Assembly (NCBI GenBank): GCA_003241685.1
Contig: QFPJ01000004.1
Location: 67,607-131,606 of the forward strand
Direction of reading: 5' to 3'
DNA from: Sphingopyxis macrogoltabida
Lineage (GTDB): Bacteria; Pseudomonadota; Alphaproteobacteria; Sphingomonadales; Sphingomonadaceae
DNA length: 64,000 bases
The position numbers and the translations under genes are program-made. Below, in pieces: positions 43,281 through 52,336 of this stretch (positions within the stretch are counted from its first letter, which is position 1; the number at the start of each line of letters is the position of its first letter). The notes beneath the pieces are model-generated. The model was not told the origin of the DNA and did not search any database. It saw nothing but the letters and a program-made list of their open reading frames with translations.

Positions 43281-43300
43281 TATTGACATTCATGTAAGTA
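43281..43300 (+). promoter_or_regulatory. Candidate TetR operator, site C (COQ4-like gene)
   Basis: TATTGACA-TTCA-TGTAAGTA ends 43 bp before the COQ4-like gene start. Its half-sites are identical to those of site B at 33833 (read on the minus strand). TTGACA is also a good -35 box, with TATCGC 16 bp downstream as a possible -10, so a bound repressor would cover the -35. Confidence 0.6.
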
Positions 43301-43342
43301 GTGCTATCGCTTCATGCAGCAGCCATTATCGAGAGACGATTC

Positions 43343-44167
43343 ATGACCGCCATCCCCCTGTCCCATCCCGATCGCACCGACACCGGCTTTCGCCCGCTGA
43401 AGGCCTGGCATCATTTCCGCAAGCTGATCGCCGACAAGGAGGACACCGAACAGGTGTTCCACATCATCGACGCGCTGCGCGACAATCGTTTCACGCGCTC
43501 GGTCGAATCCTTCTTCGCGACGCCCGTGGGGGCAGAGGTGCTGGCCGAACGGCCCTATCTGCCGACCCTGCTCGACGATCATGACCGGCTGAAGCAGCTT
43601 CCCGAAGGGACGGTCGGCCGTATCTATGTCGATTTCATGGAGCGCGAAGGGCTGACCGCGCAGGGGCTGGTCGATGAATCGATGAAGTTTCGCGAAACCC
43701 AGCCGCGCTTCGACGACAAGATGGAAATCTTCGGCGACCGGCTGCGCGACACGCACGACCTGTCGCACATCCTGACCGGCTATGGCCGCGACGCGCTGGG
43801 CGAACAATGCGTGCTCGCCTTTTCCTACAGCCAGACGCCGAGCTGGGGGACCTTGTTCATCGCCTGGGCCGGCGCGCGCGAGATTCGCAAGGGCTTCGGC
43901 CGCCGCTATCCCATCTATGCCGCGGTGCGCGAGGGCCAGCGCAACGGCCGTGCCGCGCGGCATATCGCGCATCAGGATATCGAGGCGCTGCTCGCCGAAC
44001 CGATCGAGGCGGCGCGGGCGCGTCTCGGCATCGCGACCCCGACCGTCTATCAGCGCGTTCATGCGATGATGCGCGCCGACGGCATCGACCCCTATGACCT
44101 GCTGGGCACCAAGGCGGCCGAAGCCGCTGCCGCGCCGGAGCAGCCCGAATTCGCCCGGGCGGCCTGA
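43343..44167 (+). CDS. COQ4-like protein
   Basis: A 274-residue protein of the COQ4 family. The characteristic motif HDxxH-x11-E is visible as HDLSHILTGYGRDALGE (from about residue 138). Eukaryotic COQ4 helps assemble the ubiquinone pathway and acts in C1 decarboxylation and hydroxylation of the ring; bacterial COQ4-like proteins have been little studied. The ATG at 43343 was chosen over earlier in-frame codons because the conserved segment begins shortly after. It stands alone, with site C directly before it, which links it by inference to the TetR at 33841. Confidence 0.9.
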   Translation: MTAIPLSHPDRTDTGFRPLKAWHHFRKLIADKEDTEQVFHIIDALRDNRFTRSVESFFATPVGAEVLAERPYLPTLLDDHDRLKQLPEGTVGRIYVDFMEREGLTAQGLVDESMKFRETQPRFDDKMEIFGDRLRDTHDLSHILTGYGRDALGEQCVLAFSYSQTPSWGTLFIAWAGAREIRKGFGRRYPIYAAVREGQRNGRAARHIAHQDIEALLAEPIEAARARLGIATPTVYQRVHAMMRADGIDPYDLLGTKAAEAAAAPEQPEFARAA

Positions 44168-44905
44168 TCAGCCGAGGCGCGCGATCAGCGCCTGTGCGGC
44201 GGCCGGGTTGCGGACTTTCGCGCCGGCGATGAAGAAGAGATAGACGTCGCGGCCGCCGCTGGCCCAGTCGCGGGCGCGCGCCGCCCACTGGTCGAGCGCG
44301 GCGTCGTCATAGCCGGTTTCGATATCGTCCCGGCTGCGTTGCAGCCGCGCATAGGCGAAATCGGCGGTCGCTTCGTCGATGCACGGAAATTCGTCGCTGT
44401 CGGCAAAGACGATCGCCATGTTGCGTTCGCGCGCCAGGTCGACGAAGGCGGGATCGCGAAAGCTTTCGTGCCGCACCTCGATCGCGTGGCGCAGCGGCAG
44501 GCCATCCTGCGTTTCGGGCAGCAGGTCCAGGAAGGCCGCGAAATCGTCGCGGTCGAATGTCTTGGTCGCCATGAACTGCCACAGGATCGGGCCGAGCCGG
44601 TCGCCGAGGCGGACCAAGCCTTGCGTCAGGAATTTCTCGACCGACGCTGCTCCCTCTGCCAGCAGCTTGCGGTTGGTCGCGAAGCGCGACGCCTTGACGC
44701 TGAATTGGAAGCCGTCGGGAACCGACGCCGCCCAATTGGCGAAACTTTCGGGCTTCTGGCTGCCATAATAGGTGCCGTTGATCTCGATCCCGGTCAGATG
44801 CTGGCCGGCATATTCGAGTTCGCGCTTCTGTGCGAGCCCGGCGGGGTAGAAGGGACCACGCCAGGGTTCGTAGGTCCAGCCGCCGATGCCGATGTGGATG
44901 GTCAT
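44168..44905 (-). CDS. DUF72 family protein
   Basis: A 245-residue TIM-barrel-like protein of the DUF72 family. Visible motifs are IHIGIGGWTYEPWRG, GIEINGTYYGS, FSVKASRFATNRK and LPLRHAIEVRHESF. Despite old suggestions of a nuclease-like role, no activity is settled. The stop lies next to the end of the COQ4-like gene, with which it converges. A GTCATTGCGAG-type repeat separates it from purL upstream on the same strand. Confidence 0.92.
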   Translation of the reverse strand: MTIHIGIGGWTYEPWRGPFYPAGLAQKRELEYAGQHLTGIEINGTYYGSQKPESFANWAASVPDGFQFSVKASRFATNRKLLAEGAASVEKFLTQGLVRLGDRLGPILWQFMATKTFDRDDFAAFLDLLPETQDGLPLRHAIEVRHESFRDPAFVDLARERNMAIVFADSDEFPCIDEATADFAYARLQRSRDDIETGYDDAALDQWAARARDWASGGRDVYLFFIAGAKVRNPAAAQALIARLG

Positions 44906-44935
44906 TGCCTTACCTCCTCGCGCCAGTCGTGGTTC

Positions 44936-45030
44936 GTCATCGCGCGGAGCCGCAGGCGACGAAGCAATCTGCGGCTATCGTCGTCAATGGACGATCGCTG
45001 GAGATTGCGTCGCTACGCTCGCCATGACGG
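44936..45030. repeat. GTCATTGCGAG-type inverted repeat, copy 3
   Basis: GTCATCGCGCGGAGCCGCAG opens and GCTACGCTCGCCATGACG closes, with inner GCAATCTGCGG and GCTGGAGATTGC. The right end stops one base before the purL stop codon, so the element is inserted directly after purL. Confidence 0.75.
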
Positions 45031-45031
45031 C

Positions 45032-47287
45032 TCAGGCAAGCGCCGCGTCGGCGCCCATCAGGTTCGGGAAAAAGCCTTCATGCGCGTCGCGCAGTTCGGC
45101 GAGCGTCACCTGATGATCGCTGTCCTCCAGTTCGAAGACGATGCGGTCCTTGATCGTGCGGCCGACCGGGTCGACCGGCACGTCGGCGCGGTTCGCGGCG
45201 TCGAGGAAGTCGGCGAGGCAGGTGTCGCAGACCGTGACGAGATACAGGCCCTGATCTTCGCCGAAGAAGCTTTCGGCGACTCCGAAAGGCTGTTCCTCGC
45301 TGACCAGCACGCCGATGTCCGATTTCAGCGCCATTTCGGCCAGCGCCACCGCGATGCCGCCGTCCGACACGTCGTGGCATGCGGTGATCCAGCCCCGGTT
45401 GATGCTGGTGCGGATGAAATCGCCGGTGCGCTTTTCGGCGCGCAGGTCGACGGGCGGCGGCGGGCCTTCCTCGCGGCCGAGGATTTCGCGCAGCCATACC
45501 GACTGGCCGAGGTGGCCGGCGCGTTCGCCGACGGCGAGGACGATGTCGCCGGTGCGCTTGAAACCGATGCCGACCGCGCGGTTCAGATCGTCGATGACCC
45601 CGACGCCGCCGATCGCCGGGGTGGGCAGGATCGCGCTGCCGCCGCCGGTGGCCTTGCTTTCGTTATAAAGGCTGACGTTGCCCGACACGATCGGATAGTC
45701 GAGCGCGCGGCACGCCTGTGCCATGCCGTCGAGGCAGCCGGTGATCTGTCCCATGATCTCGGGCCGCTGCGGATTGGCGAAGTTCAGGCAGTTGGTGATC
45801 GCGAGCGGCGTCGCGCCGACCGCGCTGATGTTGCGCCAGGTTTCGGCGACCGCCTGCTTCCCGCCCTCGACGGGGTCGGCGTAGCAATAGCGCGGGGTGC
45901 AGTCGGTCGACATCGCGAGCGCGCGGTTGGTGCCGTGGATGCGGACGAGCGCGGCGTCGCCGCCCGTTTGCACCGTATCGGCGCCGACCTGGCTGTCATA
46001 TTGTTCCCAGATCCAGCGGCGGCTGGCGATGTCGGGGGTGCCCATCAGCGTCTTGAGGTCGGCGGCGACGTCCTGCGTTTCGGGGACGTTCGTGAGTTCC
46101 GCTTGCTTCGGCGTGGGAACGTGCGGCCGGTCATAGAGCGGCGCGTCGTCGGCGAGGGGGGCGAGCGGGATGTCGCAGACGATCTCGCCTTCATGCTCCA
46201 GCACCATGCGCCCCGTGTCGGTGACGGTGCCGATGACCGCGAAGTCGAGTTCCCATTTGTGGAAGATCGCCTTCGCAAACGCTTCCTTGCCGGGCTTCAG
46301 CACCATCAGCATGCGTTCCTGCGATTCGGACAGCATCATTTCATAGGCGCTCATGCCGGTTTCGCGCTGCGGCACATCGTCCATCCTGAGGTGCAGGCCG
46401 ACGCCGCCCTTCGACGCCATTTCGACGGAGGAGGAGGTCAGGCCCGCGGCGCCCATGTCCTGAATCGCGACGATCGCGTCCGACGCCATCAGTTCGAGGC
46501 ACGCCTCGATCAGCAGTTTTTCAGTGAAGGGATCGCCGACCTGCACCGTCGGGCGCTTTTCCTCGGCATCCTCGCCGAAATCGGCCGACGCCATCGTCGC
46601 GCCGTGGATACCGTCGCGGCCGGTCTTCGAGCCGACATAGACAATCGGATTGCCGACGCCCGATGCGGCCGAATAGAAGATCTTGTCCTGTTCGGCGACG
46701 CCGACGGTCATCGCGTTGACCAGGATATTGCCGTCATAGGCCTTGTGGAAATTGACCTCGCCGCCGACCGTCGGCACGCCGACGCAATTGCCATAGCCGC
46801 CGATGCCGTGGACGACGCCGGAGATGAGGTGCTTCATCTTCGGATGGTCGGGGCGGCCGAAGCGCAGCGCGTTAAGGTTCGCGACCGGGCGCGCGCCCAT
46901 GGTGAAGACGTCGCGCAAAATGCCGCCGACGCCCGTCGCCGCGCCCTGATAGGGTTCGATGTAGCTCGGGTGGTTGTGGCTCTCCATCTTGAAGATGGCG
47001 GCGAGCTTCTTGCCGTCCGGCCCTTCGCCGATGTCGATGACGCCGGCATTTTCACCGGGGCCGCAGATCACCCAGGGCGCTTCGGTGGGCAGTTTCTTGA
47101 GGTGGATGCGCGAGCTTTTATAGCTGCAATGTTCCGACCACATCACCGAGAAGATGCCGAGTTCGACAAGGTTCGGTTCGCGTCCCAGCGCGGCGAGGAC
47201 GCGCTCATATTCTTCCGGAGACAGGCCATGGTCGGCGACGATCTCGGGGGTGATGACGGCGGCGGGCGCGGTTGCGGTCTGAGTCAT
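45032..47287 (-). CDS. purL: Phosphoribosylformylglycinamidine synthase subunit PurL
   Basis: A 751-residue ATP-dependent enzyme of purine synthesis that turns FGAR into FGAM. It is the small-type PurL, which works with separate PurS and PurQ subunits, none of which is adjacent here. Landmarks are the N-terminal FSVMWSEHCSYKSSR, the phosphate-binding segment in MESHNHPSYIEPYQGAATG and GRDGIHGATMASADFGED, and the C-terminal AIR-synthase-like half (SDGGIAVALAEMA). It is followed by a palindrome and DUF72. The start at 47287 agrees with homologs. Confidence 0.97.
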   Translation of the reverse strand: MTQTATAPAAVITPEIVADHGLSPEEYERVLAALGREPNLVELGIFSVMWSEHCSYKSSRIHLKKLPTEAPWVICGPGENAGVIDIGEGPDGKKLAAIFKMESHNHPSYIEPYQGAATGVGGILRDVFTMGARPVANLNALRFGRPDHPKMKHLISGVVHGIGGYGNCVGVPTVGGEVNFHKAYDGNILVNAMTVGVAEQDKIFYSAASGVGNPIVYVGSKTGRDGIHGATMASADFGEDAEEKRPTVQVGDPFTEKLLIEACLELMASDAIVAIQDMGAAGLTSSSVEMASKGGVGLHLRMDDVPQRETGMSAYEMMLSESQERMLMVLKPGKEAFAKAIFHKWELDFAVIGTVTDTGRMVLEHEGEIVCDIPLAPLADDAPLYDRPHVPTPKQAELTNVPETQDVAADLKTLMGTPDIASRRWIWEQYDSQVGADTVQTGGDAALVRIHGTNRALAMSTDCTPRYCYADPVEGGKQAVAETWRNISAVGATPLAITNCLNFANPQRPEIMGQITGCLDGMAQACRALDYPIVSGNVSLYNESKATGGGSAILPTPAIGGVGVIDDLNRAVGIGFKRTGDIVLAVGERAGHLGQSVWLREILGREEGPPPPVDLRAEKRTGDFIRTSINRGWITACHDVSDGGIAVALAEMALKSDIGVLVSEEQPFGVAESFFGEDQGLYLVTVCDTCLADFLDAANRADVPVDPVGRTIKDRIVFELEDSDHQVTLAELRDAHEGFFPNLMGADAALA

Positions 47288-47310
47288 GGCGCGCCTTTAG
47301 CTGCACAGGC

Positions 47311-47353
47311 GCAAAACGAACAGACCCCATGGCGCATTTTGCACCATGGGGTC
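47311..47353 (-). terminator. Intrinsic terminator after the 47371 gene
   Basis: On the minus strand GACCCCATGG-TGCAAAATGCG-CCATGGGGTC forms a perfect 10-bp stem, followed by TGTTCGTTTT. The T-run is interrupted, so termination may be partial. It lies between the small secreted-protein gene and purL on the same strand. Confidence 0.7.
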
Positions 47354-47370
47354 GTCGTCGGAGAGGGGAA

Positions 47371-47664
47371 TCAGCGCGAGGCGAGGGCGGCCGGCTTTGC
47401 CAGCGGCTCGACGTCGCGCAGCGCGAAATTGACCTGCTGCGATCCGACGGTGCCGCGCACGCGGTGGGTGCCGATGCGGAGCTTGAACGGCTTGCCGCTC
47501 TTTTCCTCGACGCCCGAAATCATGCGATGGTCGCCGACCTGGGTGACGGTGTAGCTATAGACGCTGCCATCATATTCGAACCGCTTCGGCGCAACCTCTT
47601 CGGCATGGGCGATCGCGGGTGCGACGGTTACCAGCGCGAGCGCGGGCAGGATGATCTTTTTCAT
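47371..47664 (-). CDS. Hypothetical small exported protein
   Basis: A 97-residue protein with a signal peptide (KKIILPALALVTVAPAIAHA, cleavage near residue 21). The mature part is beta-rich (RFEYDGSVYSYTVTQVGDHR, GVEEKSGKPFKLRIGTHRVRG) without cysteines. It is probably periplasmic. I do not recognise a family. The start MKKII at 47664 marks the signal peptide; the open frame upstream does not. Confidence 0.75.
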   Translation of the reverse strand: MKKIILPALALVTVAPAIAHAEEVAPKRFEYDGSVYSYTVTQVGDHRMISGVEEKSGKPFKLRIGTHRVRGTVGSQQVNFALRDVEPLAKPAALASR

Positions 47665-47795
47665 GGTGCAAGTCCTTGTTTGGATGAACAAAACTTGCCT
47701 TTAAGCCCCTCTTCTTGTGCAGTGCAGCATGACCGGATCACCGGGTGCCGGCAATTGCAAAAAACGGAATCGTGATTGCGCGCCCTGGCGCCGGG

Positions 47796-48452
47796 TCAGG
47801 CCCGCGAAACCGCCCGGCGGTCGGCGCCGGCCCAGGCGGCGACAAGGGCGATGACGGCATAGGCGGACAGCATCGTCACCGGGATTGCCAGCGAATAGGC
47901 CGCCTGTTCGGGGCCGAACCAGTCGGCCGCCTGCGCGGCGGCGAGCAGCGCGGCGAGCGCCCACAGGCGGCGATTGCCCGATGGCGCCCGCGTCCGGCGC
48001 GCATAATAGGCCAGCGCCGCGGCGATCAGCAGCAGTTCCAGCGGCATGGCGATCGCGGGATGGTTCCAGAGGCCGAACCCCAGCATCGGCGGCGCGCCGA
48101 ACAGCGTCAGGTCGGGGCGGTGGACGGCAAGGTCGATGAACCAGTGCGCCAGCACGACCAGCGCGGCGCCGACCGCCGCCGCGCGCCGCCGCGTCGCGGC
48201 CCAGACCAGCGCCGCGAAACCGCCCGCCCACAGCAAGGTGCCGAGCAGGCTGTGCGTATAGGGCATGCGATAGAGATCCATCGGGTTCATCGCGGTGATG
48301 CCGGGGACGATCCGCATCGCCTCGATCCCCGGAACGACCAGCAGCGCAAAGCCGATGTCGACAAGCTGGGCGCCGATGAACAGCGTTCCCAGCCCGGCGG
48401 CTTTGGGACGGGCTGCGGCGACCAGCGCCGGGGCGAAATGGCCGATGAACAT
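47796..48452 (-). CDS. Putative membrane metal-dependent hydrolase (YdjM-like)
   Basis: A 218-residue protein with about six hydrophobic helices. Conserved histidine and aspartate positions resemble the YdjM/PF04307 family: GHFAPALVA at the start, YTHSLLGTL in the middle, and HWFIDLAVHRPDL later. Such proteins are annotated as membrane-bound putative hydrolases; no substrate is known. It is divergent from xseB and its end converges with nothing nearby. Confidence 0.75.
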   Translation of the reverse strand: MFIGHFAPALVAAARPKAAGLGTLFIGAQLVDIGFALLVVPGIEAMRIVPGITAMNPMDLYRMPYTHSLLGTLLWAGGFAALVWAATRRRAAAVGAALVVLAHWFIDLAVHRPDLTLFGAPPMLGFGLWNHPAIAMPLELLLIAAALAYYARRTRAPSGNRRLWALAALLAAAQAADWFGPEQAAYSLAIPVTMLSAYAVIALVAAWAGADRRAVSRA

Positions 48453-48535
48453 GGCGGCGATGCTATCGCGTCGGCGGGTGACGTCAAGTTCGACCGCTCT
48501 TGACCATAGGGGGGCGAAGGGGCCAAAGCAGCAGC

Positions 48536-48799
48536 ATGACGGACAGCCCCGACGATGCCGCCGCGCCCGCGATTTCCGCGCTTTCGTTCGAAGCGGCGAT
48601 GGCCGAACTCGAAACGATCGTGCGGCGCCTGGAAAGCGGCGACGTGAAGCTGGAGGAATCGGTGACGCTGTACGAGCGCGGCCACGCGCTGCGCCAGCAT
48701 TGCGAGGCGCGGCTGGCGGCGGCGCAGGCGCGCATCGAACAGGTCAGCCTGAGCGCCGATGGCAAGCCGGCGGGAACCGCGCCCTTCGGCGAAGGCTGA
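48536..48799 (+). CDS. xseB: Exodeoxyribonuclease VII small subunit
   Basis: An 87-residue subunit of exonuclease VII, which degrades single-stranded DNA together with XseA. The pattern LSFEAAMAELETIVRRLESG and KLEESVTLYERGHALRQHCE is diagnostic, and the size is standard. Its stop overlaps the ispA start (TGATG). The XseB-IspA pair, often followed by dxs, is a common arrangement; dxs and xseA are not in this window. Confidence 0.95.
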   Translation: MTDSPDDAAAPAISALSFEAAMAELETIVRRLESGDVKLEESVTLYERGHALRQHCEARLAAAQARIEQVSLSADGKPAGTAPFGEG

Positions 48800-49719
48800 T
48801 GGCCGGCACGCTGACCGACAGCGACGCGAGCGGCGCGCTGCTGGAGCAGGCGCTGGCCGAGGTCGGCGACGGCATCGACCGCCTGTTCGACCATCTGCTG
48901 CCGATACCCGAAGACCCGCGGGCGCGGCTTTACGAAGCGATGCGCCATGCCGCGATCGGGGGCGGCAAGCGGCTGCGCCCGCTGCTCGTCCGCGCGGCGG
49001 GCGACCTTTTCCATGTCGACACGGCGCTCAGCCTGCGCGTCGGCGCGGCGGTGGAGGCGATGCACGTCTATTCGCTGATCCACGACGATCTGCCCTGCAT
49101 GGACGACGACGATCTCAGGCGCGGCAAGCCGACGGTGCACCGCGCCTTCGACGAGGCGACGGCGGTGCTGGCGGGCGATTCGCTGCATGATCTCGCTTTC
49201 GAATGGCTGGCCGATCCCGCGACGCACGCCGACCCCTTCGTCCGCATCGAACTGGTCCAGGAACTGGCGCGCGCGTCGGGGCCGGCGGGTATGGCGGGCG
49301 GGCAGATGATGGATCTGGTCGCCGAAACCGCGACCTTCGACCTGCCGACGGTGACGCGGCTGCAACAGCTAAAGACCGGCGCGCTGATCGCCTTTTCGGT
49401 CGAGGCGGGCGCGATTCTGGGCCGCATTCCGGCGGAAGGGCGGCGGGCGCTGCGCGCCTATGCCCGCGACATCGGCCTCGCCTTCCAGATCGCCGACGAC
49501 ATCATGGATGTCGAGGGCGACGAGGCGCTGGCGGGCAAGGCGCTGCACAAGGACGCGGCGGCGGGCAAGGCGACGTTCGTCACCCTGATGGGGATCGACC
49601 GGGCGCGCGAACAGGCACGGCTGCTGGTCGATCAGGCGGTCGCGCATCTCGCGGCTTTCGGCGGCGAGGCGGCGCTGCTGCGCGCGATCGCCCGCTATGT
49701 GGTGGAAAGGGATCATTGA
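48799..49719 (+). CDS. ispA: Farnesyl diphosphate synthase (short-chain polyprenyl synthase)
   Basis: A 306-residue prenyltransferase adding isopentenyl units to form geranyl and farnesyl diphosphate. The first aspartate-rich motif is DDLPCMDDDDLRRGKPT, with a two-residue insertion and no bulky aromatic residue at the farnesyl-chain-limiting place, and the second is QIADDIMDVEGD. Other landmarks are GGKRLRP and GAAVEAMHVYSLIHDD. It supplies precursors for undecaprenol, quinones and carotenoids. It overlaps both xseB (TGATG) and coaD (TGATG). Confidence 0.94.
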   Translation: MAGTLTDSDASGALLEQALAEVGDGIDRLFDHLLPIPEDPRARLYEAMRHAAIGGGKRLRPLLVRAAGDLFHVDTALSLRVGAAVEAMHVYSLIHDDLPCMDDDDLRRGKPTVHRAFDEATAVLAGDSLHDLAFEWLADPATHADPFVRIELVQELARASGPAGMAGGQMMDLVAETATFDLPTVTRLQQLKTGALIAFSVEAGAILGRIPAEGRRALRAYARDIGLAFQIADDIMDVEGDEALAGKALHKDAAAGKATFVTLMGIDRAREQARLLVDQAVAHLAAFGGEAALLRAIARYVVERDH

Positions 49720-50225
49720 TGCGGGTGGGGGTTTATCCGGGCACGTTCGACCCGATCACATTGGGTCATATGGACATCATCCGGCGCGGTGCGAAGCTGG
49801 TCGACCGGCTGGTCATCGGCGTGACGACGAACATCACCAAATCGCCGATGTTCGACGATGACGAACGGCTGGACATGGTGCGGCGCGAAGTCGCCGGCAT
49901 CGGCGGCGACATCCGCGTCGTCGGGTTCAACGCGCTGCTGATGGATTTTGCCGAACGCGAGGGCGCCAGCGTCATCGTGCGCGGGCTGCGCGCCGTCGCG
50001 GATTTCGAATATGAATATCAGATGGCGGGGATGAACCAGCAGCTTAACGACCGCATCGAAACGGTGTTCCTGATGGCCGACGTCGGGTTGCAGCCGATCG
50101 CGTCGCGGCTGGTGAAGGAAATCGCGATCTTCGGCGGCGATATCCACAAATTCGTCACGCCGGCGGTGCGCGAGGCGGTGGTCGCGCGCATCGCCGAGCG
50201 CGGGCTGCGGCAGGGCGAGAATTAG
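49719..50225 (+). CDS. coaD: Phosphopantetheine adenylyltransferase CoaD
   Basis: A 168-residue nucleotidyltransferase catalysing the fourth step of coenzyme A synthesis. The start GVYPGTFDPITLGHMDIIRR holds the T/HxGH nucleotide-binding motif, and the later RGLRAVADFEYEYQMAGMN and ISSRLVKE-like end (IASRLVKEIAIFGGD) match the family. The ATG at 49719 overlaps the ispA stop. PanB, which acts earlier in the same route, is at 36.6 kb. Confidence 0.97.
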   Translation: MRVGVYPGTFDPITLGHMDIIRRGAKLVDRLVIGVTTNITKSPMFDDDERLDMVRREVAGIGGDIRVVGFNALLMDFAEREGASVIVRGLRAVADFEYEYQMAGMNQQLNDRIETVFLMADVGLQPIASRLVKEIAIFGGDIHKFVTPAVREAVVARIAERGLRQGEN

Positions 50226-50350
50226 GCGCCTCTATCGCAAGGCGATCATTGAGCGTTCAGATTTTTCCCGCTAGGGCGCGCCACACGGGGCGCAAAGCAG
50301 ATTCACTTCTCCAGGTCCCCGACCCGGAATCACGACGAGGCCGATTCAGC

Positions 50351-51166
50351 ATGACATTCACCTTTCGCCCCCTGCTCCTGACGGTCATGGCGTTCGGCCT
50401 CGCGGCGCCAGCCATCGCGCAGGAAGTGCCCGCGCCGCCGCCGCCCAGCCCCACCGATGCACCCGCGCCCGTTCCCGACGAAACGCCGCCGTCCCCCGAC
50501 GTGCCGCCGCTCGACGTGACGCCCCCGGCCGAGGCTCCGGCTGCCGACGGCACGACCGAAGTTGCCCCCGCCGCGCCCGAAATGCCGGCCGACCAATATA
50601 TCGGCCAGCCCGAATATATGCTCAATATCGACCTTTCGACCGGCGGACGGGTGGTGGTGCAGCTCTATCCCAATGTCGCCCCCCAACATGTCGAACGCAT
50701 CAAGCAGCTGGCGCGCGCGGGCTTTTATGACGGGGTGAAGTTCCATCGCGTCATCGACGGCTTCATGGCCCAGACGGGCGATCCGACCGCGACCGGGCAG
50801 GGCGGCTCGCAGCTGCCCGACCTGAAGGCCGAATTCAACCCGACGCCGCACCTGCGCGGCACCGTGTCGATGGCGCGCGCGGAGAGCGAGGACAGCGCCA
50901 ACAGCCAGTTCTTCATCATGTTCCAGCCGCGTTTCAGCCTCGACCGGCGCTATACCGCTTTCGGACGCGTCGTGTCGGGGATGCAATATGTCGACGCGAT
51001 CCATAAGGGCGAGCCGCCGGCGGTGATGTCGCGCATGGTGCAGGTGTCGGTCGCGGCCGACAACAAGCCGATGCCGCCCGCATCGATGCTGACCGAGGCG
51101 CCGCCCGCCCCGCCGCCCGCCGCCGAGATCACGCCGGACCAGCTGAACGCGCCGATCCGGCGGTAA
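50351..51166 (+). CDS. Peptidyl-prolyl isomerase (cyclophilin), exported
   Basis: A 271-residue periplasmic cyclophilin that speeds proline isomerisation in folding proteins. The signal peptide is LLLTVMAFGLAAPAIAQ (cleavage near residue 23). A Pro/Ala-rich linker spans residues 25-80. The cyclophilin fold follows with GFYDGVKFHRVIDGFMAQTG, MARAESEDSANSQFFIM and a Pro-rich tail. The start at 50351 marks the signal peptide. It is 125 bp after coaD and 36 bp before queA. Confidence 0.93.
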   Translation: MTFTFRPLLLTVMAFGLAAPAIAQEVPAPPPPSPTDAPAPVPDETPPSPDVPPLDVTPPAEAPAADGTTEVAPAAPEMPADQYIGQPEYMLNIDLSTGGRVVVQLYPNVAPQHVERIKQLARAGFYDGVKFHRVIDGFMAQTGDPTATGQGGSQLPDLKAEFNPTPHLRGTVSMARAESEDSANSQFFIMFQPRFSLDRRYTAFGRVVSGMQYVDAIHKGEPPAVMSRMVQVSVAADNKPMPPASMLTEAPPAPPPAAEITPDQLNAPIRR

Positions 51167-51202
51167 CGCCGCGCGCCGCGCGACCGGGACCGGCCATACA
51201 GC

Positions 51203-52246
51203 ATGCGCGTCGACGCCTTCGATTTCGATCTGCCCCCCGGCAATATCGCGCTGCGCCCCGCGCGGCCGCGCGATGCCGCGCGGATGCTGGTCGTCGAAGG
51301 CGGCGCGATTCGCGATGCCGGCGTGCGCGACCTGCCCGCGTGCCTGCGCGCCGGCGACTGCCTGGTGTTCAACGACACGCGCGTCATCCCGGCACAGCTC
51401 GAAGGGACGCGCGGGGCGGCGAAAATCGGCGCGACGCTGCACAAGCGCGTCGACCTGCGCCGCTGGCAGGCGTTCGTCCGCAACGCGAAGCGGCTGCGCG
51501 TCGGCGAAAGCGTCGATTTCGGAATGGGGGTGACGGCGCTGGCCGAGGAGCGGCTGGCCGACGGCAGCTTCATCCTCGCCTTTGCGGGCGACGAGCCGGT
51601 GGAACTGCTGCTCGAACGCGCGGGGACGATGCCGCTGCCGCCCTATATCGCGGGCAAGCGCGCGACCGATGCCGACGACCGCTCCGACTATCAGACCATG
51701 TTCGCGCGCGAAGATGGCGCGGTGGCCGCGCCGACGGCGGCGCTGCACTTCACGCCCGCGCTGCTCGCGGCGCTTGCGGAAGCGGGGGTTTCCACCGAAA
51801 CGCTGACGCTGCATGTCGGCGCCGGGACCTTCCTGCCGGTCAAGGCCGACGATACCGACGATCATGCGATGCACGCCGAATGGGGCCGGATCGACGCCGA
51901 AACCGCCGCGCGGCTGAATGCGGTGCGGGCGGCGGGCGGGCGCGTGATCGCGGTCGGCACGACCAGCCTGCGGCTGCTGGAAAGCGCGACCGGCGAAGAT
52001 GGCGTGATCGCGCCCTTTGCCGGCGACACCGCGATCTTCATCACGCCGGGCTATCGCTTCCGCGCGATCGACGGCCTGATGACCAATTTCCATCTGCCGC
52101 GATCGACATTGTTCATGCTGGTCAGCGCGCTGATGGGGCTGGAGACGATGCAGGCGGCCTATGCCCATGCGATCGCGGGCGGCTATCGCTTCTACAGCTA
52201 TGGCGACGCCAGCCTGTTGCTGCCGGGCCCCGCTATCCCGAAATAG
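51203..52246 (+). CDS. queA: tRNA preQ1(34) S-adenosylmethionine ribosyltransferase-isomerase QueA
   Basis: A 347-residue enzyme that transfers the ribosyl part of SAM to preQ1-modified tRNA to form epoxyqueuosine. Family motifs are VDAFDFDLPPGNIALRPARP at the start, VFNDTRVIPAQLEG, PLPPYI, DRSDYQTMF, TLHVGAGTFLPVK and the C-terminal TNFHLPRSTLFMLVSALMG. Tgt, which acts one step earlier, is 3.2 kb downstream, separated by the cyclic-di-GMP and hemerythrin genes. Confidence 0.96.
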   Translation: MRVDAFDFDLPPGNIALRPARPRDAARMLVVEGGAIRDAGVRDLPACLRAGDCLVFNDTRVIPAQLEGTRGAAKIGATLHKRVDLRRWQAFVRNAKRLRVGESVDFGMGVTALAEERLADGSFILAFAGDEPVELLLERAGTMPLPPYIAGKRATDADDRSDYQTMFAREDGAVAAPTAALHFTPALLAALAEAGVSTETLTLHVGAGTFLPVKADDTDDHAMHAEWGRIDAETAARLNAVRAAGGRVIAVGTTSLRLLESATGEDGVIAPFAGDTAIFITPGYRFRAIDGLMTNFHLPRSTLFMLVSALMGLETMQAAYAHAIAGGYRFYSYGDASLLLPGPAIPK

Positions 52247-52336
52247 GACAATATCGCCGCCGATCGGGCTCGAAGTTTACAATATTGCAAGGGATTGCGG
52301 CCATTACCTACCCCGACTTAAGGGGGCTGCAAGACA

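Noticed and set aside
44339..47554. Very long open frame (1071 codons) on the plus strand opposite purL.
   Set aside because: It is the mirror of purL and DUF72 in a GC-rich genome. Its composition (Arg/Asp/Val/His-rich) is that of an antisense shadow and no motif is visible.
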